DNA of 64,000 nucleotides from Methyloprofundus sp. GTDB lineage: Bacteria > Pseudomonadota > Gammaproteobacteria > Methylococcales > Methylomonadaceae. The notes beneath the pieces were generated by a model. That model was not told the DNA's origin and searched no databases. It was given only the letters and a program-made list of their open reading frames with translations. How positions within the stretch are numbered: position 1 is the first letter of the stretch; each line of letters opens with the position of its first letter. Below, piece by piece: positions 34,739 through 42,812 of the stretch. Location: contig JACUUF010000002.1 of the NCBI GenBank assembly GCA_014859465.1, positions 1 through 64,000 of the forward strand, written 5' to 3'. The translations under genes were made by a program, and so were the position numbers.

Positions 34739-35455
34739 GTGCTAATCACATTCTACGGGCAGTTAATTTTTGACTCCAAGCTAAATCCTGTTGGAATTGA
34801 AATACTAGCAAGGGGCGATAAAGGTCATGGGCACTTATCACCAATAGTCTCACCATCCGACATTTTCAACCTACCTGAGTTTCAGCTGCAGCACTACTAC
34901 GCCCTTGATATGCAGGTCATAAGCCAAATAGCTATGGTGGCTAATCAATTAAAAGGGTTTTCACCGGTAAGGTATGTATTCGTAAACTTATCTGATGTTT
35001 TACTCAAAGAGCTGGTTAGTGGTAGCGATGACTCTCTCCCTTTTGCGTCGATAGTTTCGCTAGGAATAAAGCTTGCTCCTATAAAGCTAGTTGTGGAGGT
35101 TAACGAAAGGTCATCTATCAGGCCCGAACACCTTGTCCTGATTGTTGAAAGGCTTAAAGATAAGGGTGTTTTCTTGGCTCAAGATGATTTCGACGAATCA
35201 AGGTTGCCCTACCTGTCATCACCATGGGATTTCGTAAAGCTAAATATTGACCAACTAACCCCTTCACTAATTAATAAACACCTGTCAAATGGCGCTCCTT
35301 TAATTATTGAGCGAGCTCAAAAAAAAGACGTGTCACCTTTATCAACCCACCTTTACCAAGGGTTTGAGTTGCATGAGCCAGAGTGCCTGTTTTCTCTAAT
35401 CAAGGGATTGGTGAAAGATCGTAATTCACAAAAAAAACAGTTTTGTCATGAGTGA
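34739..35455 (+). CDS. EAL-domain protein (variant c-di-GMP phosphodiesterase)
   Basis: EILAR, VFVNLSD, LVVEVNER, FLAQDDFDES, DFVKLNID, LIIERA, YQGFELHEP. Confidence 0.75.
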   Translation: MLITFYGQLIFDSKLNPVGIEILARGDKGHGHLSPIVSPSDIFNLPEFQLQHYYALDMQVISQIAMVANQLKGFSPVRYVFVNLSDVLLKELVSGSDDSLPFASIVSLGIKLAPIKLVVEVNERSSIRPEHLVLIVERLKDKGVFLAQDDFDESRLPYLSSPWDFVKLNIDQLTPSLINKHLSNGAPLIIERAQKKDVSPLSTHLYQGFELHEPECLFSLIKGLVKDRNSQKKQFCHE

Positions 35456-35541
35456 TTCAAAAGCCCATTGCGCACGGTGCTGAAAACAAACATGGCGAAA
35501 ACCCAAGCTGTGATCGGTGTGAAAAAAACTGCCTGCACTAA
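35452..35541 (+). CDS. Possible Cys-rich micro-ORF
   Basis: MIQKPIAHGAENKHGENPSCDRCEKNCLH, overlaps the EAL stop. Confidence 0.25.
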   Translation: MIQKPIAHGAENKHGENPSCDRCEKNCLH

Positions 35542-35661
35542 TTAAAGAAATCAAGTCCATTCATAAGCAAGCGCCTCGCTCACTAAAAAGTCACCCCTTC
35601 CCTGACAGGGAAGCCCAATTTTAGATCCTCCCTTGTTTCTTTGCTGTATTAAGAAAAAAAG

Positions 35662-36603
35662 GTGCCAAAACTTATGAGCAAAATCCAAAAAAACATCCCT
35701 GGTATAGATTTAATGCCAGGCGATACCAAGAAAGCAATGCAAAAAGCCGGGGCTAAATCCAATCCAATTATTTGGAGTGTTCCCATTGATGAAATTTGCG
35801 TCATTGATAATTTCAATGTGCGCTGTGATAACACAAAAAACAGCGAGTTCTTACAAAGCCTTATTGAGTCGATTGAGTCAGAAGGGTTTCATCAGGACAA
35901 GCCCTTATCGGGTACTGTAAAAAACGTAAACGGTGAAGACCGAGTTTACATTTATGATGGTCATACCCGACTCAAAGCATCCAAAGCAGTAAGAGCGAAA
36001 GGCATTCCGTTGGAGGCTCTGCCGGTCGTAATTAACAAGTCTCTTAACGTTGTTGATCTAAACGTTAATTTAATCCGTTCAAACAGCGGTTTACCGCTAT
36101 CGCTTTACGAGGAAGCGCTTGTTGTAAAAAGGCTTCACAGTCTCGGGCTAACTCAGCAGGAAATCGTCAAGAGGACCGGTGCCCATAAAAACAAGGTGTC
36201 CGACTTCTTGAGCTACCTTCTGCCCTCCCCGCCAGCAATTCACAACTGGGTAATTAATGAAGATATTTCAGTTAACTTTGCGGTTGAGATGATCAAAAGG
36301 TATGGAGCTGAAAGCGTGGAGCGGATTGAGAAATCGATTGAAAAAGCGAAAAAGGAAGGTTTAGGACGAGCCCCCTCCAACCATGCCCCTGATGCAAACT
36401 TCAAAAGGTTTCTTCGGAAACGTGCGCCAGTTATGACCAATATTCTGACTAGGATTCACCTTTCAGAGAGGCTGATGAAGGTCATTTCCGAGCACGACAG
36501 TGATTTGGCTCAAGAAATTGCGTCCTTGGCGCAGGAGGGGGGTTCCGCCTTAGATGAGGCAATAAGCGCACGCCCTGACAGCAAAAACAAGGAGAGGGCG
36601 TAA
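35662..36603 (+). CDS. Second ParB-like protein
   Basis: DRVYIYDGHTRLKASKAV, LTQQEIVKRTGAHKNKVSDFLSYL. Confidence 0.8.
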   Translation: MPKLMSKIQKNIPGIDLMPGDTKKAMQKAGAKSNPIIWSVPIDEICVIDNFNVRCDNTKNSEFLQSLIESIESEGFHQDKPLSGTVKNVNGEDRVYIYDGHTRLKASKAVRAKGIPLEALPVVINKSLNVVDLNVNLIRSNSGLPLSLYEEALVVKRLHSLGLTQQEIVKRTGAHKNKVSDFLSYLLPSPPAIHNWVINEDISVNFAVEMIKRYGAESVERIEKSIEKAKKEGLGRAPSNHAPDANFKRFLRKRAPVMTNILTRIHLSERLMKVISEHDSDLAQEIASLAQEGGSALDEAISARPDSKNKERA

Positions 36604-37073
36604 TGGCTTGGGGTGCGCTTGGTACAACTTTGGCCATGGTCGGCTTCTTAGGTGTTGTTGGGTCAGCTGGTTATGTTCTTAGTACGACTGACCAGGTTGA
36701 GAGATCAGAAAGAACTTGCAAGCCTATTAGGGATGTTCGCGATCTTTCTTATAGATACATGGGGCTTATCCATTCCGATGTTGAGCATGAGGCAAGACTC
36801 TATCCAAAGATCATTGATTACTCTCATAACAACGTGTGTGTCAAATATGTTGCATCAACCTTCTTCACTAAAGAGGCAGCTGAACTTTATCAATATCAAG
36901 ACGCGTTTTCAGAGAGTCTTAAGCGTGATGGTGAGCTCTCAAAAGATGAAATAATCCTTGTAATCAAAATTGGTAAGGATTCCGGCGTTGATTGGCGATC
37001 CAGCATAGAGACCGGTGAGCTACTAAACGAGTATCTGGATTATAAAAATTTTAAGGAGTCTAGCCCGTGGTAA
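36603..37073 (+). CDS. Hypothetical membrane-anchored protein
   Basis: one N-terminal TM; overlapping genes. Confidence 0.6.
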   Translation: MAWGALGTTLAMVGFLGVVGSAGYVLSTTDQVERSERTCKPIRDVRDLSYRYMGLIHSDVEHEARLYPKIIDYSHNNVCVKYVASTFFTKEAAELYQYQDAFSESLKRDGELSKDEIILVIKIGKDSGVDWRSSIETGELLNEYLDYKNFKESSPW

Positions 37074-37630
37074 TCCCTGTCCTTTTAGCTTCATTTGTTT
37101 GGGTGTCTGTTTATTATGCCAGTCCTGTCGAAGTAAGCCTATCCATCTTTGATGATACTTATACCGATGAGGTGGTCACAGGCCCGACGGATACTGGCAG
37201 TTATATTGTCGCCCCTTCTAGGGTTTTTAAAGAGCCTACCCCAAAGAGGTTTGGCCTCAGCGAGCACGCTGTAAAAAATAGTCAGGAATCAACCCCTGAC
37301 AAGGACAAGCCTCAACAAGCATTTATCAGTGGTGATGCCTATAAAGTTTACTTCGATCTTGGGTCTAGCGTCATTCCCGATGAACAGAAGGGCTCTTTGC
37401 TTCAAATGATCTCGTGTGCAAAAGGCAGGGGTTTTTTTGAGTTTGAAGTTCAAGGGTATGCCAGTCCTGATGGGGCTTACGAGATAAATGAAGATTTATC
37501 AAAGTCACGCGCATTTTCAGTCAAAGACTTTATTCATGAAAACTTTGATGGATTGAATGTTTTTATTAAAAACCATGAGGCAAAAGGAGGTTTCTTTAAA
37601 GAAAAAATCGCCACGATTATTGTTAAATAA
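37067..37630 (+). CDS. OmpA-C-like protein
   Basis: VYFDLGSSVIPDEQK...FEVQGYASPDGAYEINEDLSKSRAFSV. Confidence 0.7.
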   Translation: MVIPVLLASFVWVSVYYASPVEVSLSIFDDTYTDEVVTGPTDTGSYIVAPSRVFKEPTPKRFGLSEHAVKNSQESTPDKDKPQQAFISGDAYKVYFDLGSSVIPDEQKGSLLQMISCAKGRGFFEFEVQGYASPDGAYEINEDLSKSRAFSVKDFIHENFDGLNVFIKNHEAKGGFFKEKIATIIVK

Positions 37631-37640
37631 AAAAGGAAAA

Positions 37641-37883
37641 ATGGAAATGTCAGTTTTTAGCAAATTGGACTCCGATAAGTCGATCGAAGGCTTGGAGTTT
37701 AAGCGTCGAATTAAACAGGCGCTTATTTTTGGCGGGGTAGGAGTTGCCTTGTTAGTTGTAATAGGTGTCTTTCCGTCTGAAAACCAATATACCGGGGTGC
37801 TACCTGGTATTTGTTTAGGCATGGCTGCCGCATTAACTGGTTCGGCTGTCAATCGTTATAAAAAGCAACAAAAAGGAATGTAG
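37641..37883 (+). CDS. Small two-TM protein
   Basis: 80 aa from ATG 37641, SD AAAAGG. Confidence 0.6.
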   Translation: MEMSVFSKLDSDKSIEGLEFKRRIKQALIFGGVGVALLVVIGVFPSENQYTGVLPGICLGMAAALTGSAVNRYKKQQKGM

Positions 37884-37885
37884 AT

Positions 37886-38176
37886 ATGGATTTGAAAAAA
37901 ACTTTAAAGGTCGTTTTGTCGATTGGTCTTATGTCCCCAGCTTTAGTGATGGCGGCTAGTGGTACTGGCGGCACAGAGTTTGTGCATGCAAAAAACACGG
38001 CAACAGCATGGTTGACCGGCGATCTTGGTATTGCGATTGCCACAGCTGGGGGTATCTGGGGCATGATTGCCGCAGTTGCGGGAAATATAAAAATGGCTGG
38101 CTTGGGTGTTGGTATTGCAGCAGTAGCCGCGTTGTCGGCACCAGTCATAGAGACCATCTTTACAGCAACAATTTAG
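37886..38176 (+). CDS. traA: Conjugative pilin, TraA/TrbC-like
   Basis: 96 aa, signal peptide, two hydrophobic helices, directly before traL. Confidence 0.7.
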   Translation: MDLKKTLKVVLSIGLMSPALVMAASGTGGTEFVHAKNTATAWLTGDLGIAIATAGGIWGMIAAVAGNIKMAGLGVGIAAVAALSAPVIETIFTATI

Positions 38177-38184
38177 CGCTATCC

Positions 38185-38227
38185 CCGGGGTCGCGTAACT
38201 TCGTACAATGCCCCGGTTTTTATTTTT
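38185..38227 (+). terminator. Intra-operon terminator after the pilin gene
   Basis: CCGGGG...CCCCGGTTTTTATTTTT. Confidence 0.6.
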
Positions 38228-38244
38228 CAAAATAGGTTTTTGGT

Positions 38245-38547
38245 ATGGCTGACTTAGAGAATGGGCACATCCCTAGAAATCTTGATAAACCCATAAAGGT
38301 TCTATTCTGGGAGCTCGATGTAGTTGTTGTTTTTTTTGTTCCGATTTGGTTTGTTGGTTTCATCTTAAAGGAGTTTGTTATAGCAATCCTGCTTGCTGTA
38401 AGTCTTTCTTATTTATTTAGGAAATTTAAATCTACCGCACACCCAAAGTTCTTAAAGCACCTTTTCTACTGGTATCTACCGACCGGAATGGGTGGTGTGA
38501 AGTTAAAGTCACTCCCCCCTTCCCATGTTAGGAATTTTCATTCCTAG
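38245..38547 (+). CDS. traL: TraL
   Basis: IPRNLDKPIKVLFWELDVVVVFFVPI, AHPKFLKHLFYWYLPTG. Confidence 0.85.
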   Translation: MADLENGHIPRNLDKPIKVLFWELDVVVVFFVPIWFVGFILKEFVIAILLAVSLSYLFRKFKSTAHPKFLKHLFYWYLPTGMGGVKLKSLPPSHVRNFHS

Positions 38548-38577
38548 TTAAGCGAATTAAAAAGGAGTAACAACTAG

Positions 38578-39138
38578 ATGGGGTCTTCTTCATCCATAAC
38601 AAATGAAACAGATCGGCTAAGGGTTGATCTATCAAGAGCCAGAAAGCTTTCCGTGTTTCTGGGCTTCTGCCTAGTTTTGTCTCTTTTGACGATATGGAAG
38701 GTGTCGGGTAATCACGTCACAACATTTGTCCCGCCCGAATTAAAGCAGTCTTTTTGGGTTTCTCACAACAAGGTTTCTGCCTCATATCTTGAGGAGATGG
38801 GTAGCTATGTGGTTCAGCTATCAGAAAACTATACGCCCAAGAATATCGATTACAAACATAACAGTCTGCTTAAGCGTGTTGACCCTTCTTCATATTCAGC
38901 TCTTAGGCTGCAACTTGAAGAAAAGGCTGAGCATGTGAGACGGAATGATATTTCAAGTGTATTTCATGAAACGGGTGTCGTGATAGACGATTCCAAGATG
39001 ATTGTTCACGTTCGTGGGTATATCACTATGACCATCGGTAAAGAAGTTAAAGACCCTGTTCCAGCTACCATCGCTGTGCATTTTGGTTATACCGGTGGGC
39101 ACATATCAGTCAAATCAATTCGTGAAGTTAAAAGGTAG
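38578..39138 (+). CDS. traE: TraE
   Basis: size, N-terminal TM, position between traL and traK. Confidence 0.85.
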   Translation: MGSSSSITNETDRLRVDLSRARKLSVFLGFCLVLSLLTIWKVSGNHVTTFVPPELKQSFWVSHNKVSASYLEEMGSYVVQLSENYTPKNIDYKHNSLLKRVDPSSYSALRLQLEEKAEHVRRNDISSVFHETGVVIDDSKMIVHVRGYITMTIGKEVKDPVPATIAVHFGYTGGHISVKSIREVKR

Positions 39139-39145
39139 GTTTTAT

Positions 39146-39859
39146 ATGCTAAAAAAATTAATGATTTCAGTGGTTATGGCTGGTCTAGCGCTCCCCTCCT
39201 TTGCCATGACTTTAATAGAAGCGCGCCCTGGTGAGCTTTCAGAAATTAAGGTTTCAAAGGATGAGTTTACGTTAATTGGTATCAAGGATTCTGTGATTGC
39301 CAGGATAGATGGTGAGAACTTTATTGATAACGTGGAAAAGGATCGGGGCTTTGGAAAAGCCTTTATTAAACCGGCAACCATGTACCCTTTTACAATCTAT
39401 GTTACCGACATAAGAGGCAGAACATTTCCAATCTTTATTACACCAGACCCTGCTCTTAAAGGGGCTGTTTTTGAAATCGTTGACAGCTCTCCGGTTCAAG
39501 AAATTCATGGCAACGACTCCCCTGTTTTTGGACAAGGGCTAAACCGTAACACCCAGATAAAAAACCTATTAAAAGCCATGATGCTTGATAAACGCCCTAA
39601 CGACATGACCGTTAGAGTTTCTGAAGCAGTTGTTCCGTGGTGGGAAGAGTCTCAGCTGCTCATGACGCATGAGTATGAGCACCGAGATATGATTGGTTAT
39701 GTTTTTGTTTTGAAGAATGTATCAGTGTCTGAAATGGTTCTTAATGAAGCGGAGTTTCAAGTAAAAGATGCGATTGCGGCATCAATCCAACACGCCGTCC
39801 TTAAGCCTGGCGAGGAAACCAAGGTCTTTGTCATTGTTCAAAACAAGGAGAACTTGTAA
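39146..39859 (+). CDS. traK: TraK (secretin-like)
   Basis: signal peptide, size and synteny. Confidence 0.82.
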   Translation: MLKKLMISVVMAGLALPSFAMTLIEARPGELSEIKVSKDEFTLIGIKDSVIARIDGENFIDNVEKDRGFGKAFIKPATMYPFTIYVTDIRGRTFPIFITPDPALKGAVFEIVDSSPVQEIHGNDSPVFGQGLNRNTQIKNLLKAMMLDKRPNDMTVRVSEAVVPWWEESQLLMTHEYEHRDMIGYVFVLKNVSVSEMVLNEAEFQVKDAIAASIQHAVLKPGEETKVFVIVQNKENL

Positions 39860-41394
39860 TGGGCGTACTAGATAAGCTGATCCCTCAGAAGAAGGATAAG
39901 GATACAGATTTTGTGGTTGACCCAAACTCTTTGGTCAAGAAAAAGCAAATGACCATCTTGATTGGAGTTGTTGCGACCTTGCTTTTTGTCGCATTCTACC
40001 TAAACAAAAGCCCGTCTCCAAATGAAGGCGGAGGTGCAGCAGATGTTAGCGATAACCTGTCCAGGGATGCGGTTCGACGTGATTTTGAAGCAACATCAAA
40101 AGTAAGGGTTGATGATAGGGATATTTGGATGTCTAGCGGTGTAAGGCGAATTGAGGAGCTTAGCAAGCGTCAACAAGAGCTTGAAGCAGAAATTCGTCAG
40201 CGTGAGGAGGTGGCGAGAAAAGAGATTGAGACAAAATTAGATCAATCAAGTCAGACCGTTGTTGAATCCCTTAATCAAGAAATTGTTGAGTTAAGGTCAA
40301 TGATTGAAGAAATGAAAACTCAAAACGCCAATCCATTACCTTCTGGCCCTAAGGTAGGACCAGGTCGCAATCAAGTTACTCCTGGGTCTGGTTTGGGTTC
40401 TGGTGTGATTGAAGGGGCGATTCGTCAGCCCATTGTCGTTCAGAATCGTTTCTTCAGTCAAGAGGATCTTGCTCGTGGCCAAGAAGTTCAGGGGTCATTG
40501 CCGTTTAGTGTATCGGGAGAAGTTGTTGCGCCCCGGGGTGGTATCTCTGAGATTTTACCCGAACCTAAAAGACCTACATCTAGCCAGATTCGCTCGGTTT
40601 CTTTTTTGGATGAAAAGCAGGTAGAGCAAGCAAAAACAGTCGAACAACCTCGATCAAACTTAAGAAAAGTGGATTCCTATATCCCTGCAGGCACATTCTT
40701 CCCAGCTGTGCTACTAGGTGGTGTTGACGCACCTACTGGTGGGCAAGCGCAAAACAACCCTCATCCGGTTTTCTTAATGGTGGATAACCTTGCCTTTCTC
40801 CCTAATCGTTACAAATATGACATAAAAGAGTGTCGCGTTATTGGTCACAGCTATGGTGACCTTGCATCTGAGCGAGCGATCATGCGGCTTGAAACACTTT
40901 CTTGTATCGACAATGACGGAAACGTGTTTGAGAAGCGTGTAAAAGGCCATATTTTTGGAGAAGACGGCAAGGCCGGTGTTCGTGGTCGCGTTGTTGAAAA
41001 GACGGGTCAACTTCTCATGAGAAGTCTGATTGCGGGTGTCGCTTCAGGTATTGGCACCGCTTTCCAGCAGCAAGCGATGACATACTCCACTTCTCCTCTT
41101 GGAACAACTTCAGTTGTAGACCCTGATCAAGTGGTTGCGGCTGGTGTTGGAACCGGGATCGGTAGAAGTCTTGATAGGTTGTCACAGTATTACATTGACC
41201 TTGCAGAAAACCTATTCCCTGTTATTGAAATCGGATCTCAACGCGTGGTTGATATCGTATTGACAGAAGGTATTGACTGGCTGGAAGAGGATGATCGTGA
41301 AAACAGAAATATTGAGCAGGCGACAGATAGTGCTGTTGGGGTTGTTAATCAAGCTATGCGGGCTGCCGGAATAAATCAAGTTCAAGGACGCTAA
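39859..41394 (+). CDS. traB: TraB (VirB10-like)
   Basis: TM plus coiled coil, IPAGTFFPAVLLGGVDAPTGGQAQNNPHPVF. Confidence 0.92.
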   Translation: MGVLDKLIPQKKDKDTDFVVDPNSLVKKKQMTILIGVVATLLFVAFYLNKSPSPNEGGGAADVSDNLSRDAVRRDFEATSKVRVDDRDIWMSSGVRRIEELSKRQQELEAEIRQREEVARKEIETKLDQSSQTVVESLNQEIVELRSMIEEMKTQNANPLPSGPKVGPGRNQVTPGSGLGSGVIEGAIRQPIVVQNRFFSQEDLARGQEVQGSLPFSVSGEVVAPRGGISEILPEPKRPTSSQIRSVSFLDEKQVEQAKTVEQPRSNLRKVDSYIPAGTFFPAVLLGGVDAPTGGQAQNNPHPVFLMVDNLAFLPNRYKYDIKECRVIGHSYGDLASERAIMRLETLSCIDNDGNVFEKRVKGHIFGEDGKAGVRGRVVEKTGQLLMRSLIAGVASGIGTAFQQQAMTYSTSPLGTTSVVDPDQVVAAGVGTGIGRSLDRLSQYYIDLAENLFPVIEIGSQRVVDIVLTEGIDWLEEDDRENRNIEQATDSAVGVVNQAMRAAGINQVQGR

Positions 41395-41457
41395 TTTTCT
41401 GGGATTGCTTTTCATATAGGGCGTTTATTTTTACCAATATTTTTTAAGGAATAGATT

Positions 41458-42192
41458 ATGTTTAAAAAAACAGTTTTAACTTTGTCTTCTGCAATGGTTC
41501 TAGTATCTGCATCTGCCTTTTCGCAAATCACAGTGGAGCAGGTGAAGGAAAAGTTTCCGGGCACACCTATAACTTCTGTTCAACCTGCCCCAGGTTTTCC
41601 TGGGTTGTATGAACTCATTGTTGGCAAAAACAATGTGTTTTATGTTAATGGATCAATTGACAAGCTTATGATCGGCCATATTGTGGATTTGGCGACACAG
41701 TTTGATGAAACACAAGCAAGAAAGGATGAGTTGTCACGTGTTGATTTCGCCGACCTGCCAAAATCAGGGGCTATTAAAGTTGTTAAGGGCGATGGTTCTC
41801 GGGTCTTTGCGGTCTTCTCAGACCCTGATTGCCCGTTCTGTAAGCGGTTAGAACAGGCGGCTCAAGAGCTCACTGACTACACCATGTATCTGTACCCTAC
41901 CCCATTATTGCGCGGCATTGCGCCATCAGCTAACGGTGTGCCCGTGGTATCGCAAAGAATCTGGTGTTCGCGCGACCAATACAGCGCTTGGCTTGACTAT
42001 ATTTTGCAAGGCAAGCAACCTTCATCAAACGGTGCCTGTGATGCACCCATGCGAGAAAACCTAACCTTGGCTAAAGATTTAGGGATATCAGGCACGCCTA
42101 CACTTATCGGTCAAAGCGGCAAAAGTCACTCAGGGTTTCTTGATGCAGACAAGTTGAATGTTTGGCTTAATGAAAATGGTAAGCGCAAATAA
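41458..42192 (+). CDS. DsbC-like thiol:disulfide interchange protein
   Basis: FSDPDCPFCKRLEQ, signal peptide. Confidence 0.9.
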   Translation: MFKKTVLTLSSAMVLVSASAFSQITVEQVKEKFPGTPITSVQPAPGFPGLYELIVGKNNVFYVNGSIDKLMIGHIVDLATQFDETQARKDELSRVDFADLPKSGAIKVVKGDGSRVFAVFSDPDCPFCKRLEQAAQELTDYTMYLYPTPLLRGIAPSANGVPVVSQRIWCSRDQYSAWLDYILQGKQPSSNGACDAPMRENLTLAKDLGISGTPTLIGQSGKSHSGFLDADKLNVWLNENGKRK

Positions 42193-42209
42193 GCGAGGTT
42201 TTATAAAAA

Positions 42210-42812
42210 ATGATAAAGAAAATTACCGTTTTTCTTGCGGTGGCCGGGTTATCTGGCTGTTCAATGTTTGGTGACTCTAAGTTTTCGTGCAACGCTCCAG
42301 ATGGGGTGTCATGCGAATCGATATCAGGAGGATATGCAAATGCATTGACCTCCAATATACCTGGGCAGCGCCTAACAGCATCAGGCATGCGTCGTGGTTT
42401 CGACACTGAAGCAACAAGTGCGTCTGCCGTCACCTCAACCAAAGCGAGATCCGATTCCTCGCTCTTTAGCTCAGATGAGCATGGTTTTGTCATTGAGCAT
42501 CCTTCAGAAAAATTAGATGCTCAGAACAAGGTCGCTGTGCTTTCTGGTTTTGAGTTATCCAATAGGGTCAAGACAACCGATTCTGAGTCCCTACTAAAGA
42601 AACAGTCTTCTCCTTTAAGAAGTGAGGAGGTTCTAGCGCGCGCTACTGTATTCCCATGGAAGGATCAAAACGGTGTCTTGCACGACTTGTCTCGATTCTA
42701 TTTTGTTTTAGAAGAGGCTGATTGGTCTGTAGAGCACTCATCTGAAACAAACAACCGTGGATTTGGAAGGCTTCATGACTTTAGAGGTGTGTATGGGCGT
42801 CAACAAGATTAG
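42210..42812 (+). CDS. traV: TraV lipoprotein
   Basis: lipobox VAGLSGC; SKFSCNAPDGVSCESISGGYANA. Confidence 0.85.
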   Translation: MIKKITVFLAVAGLSGCSMFGDSKFSCNAPDGVSCESISGGYANALTSNIPGQRLTASGMRRGFDTEATSASAVTSTKARSDSSLFSSDEHGFVIEHPSEKLDAQNKVAVLSGFELSNRVKTTDSESLLKKQSSPLRSEEVLARATVFPWKDQNGVLHDLSRFYFVLEEADWSVEHSSETNNRGFGRLHDFRGVYGRQQD

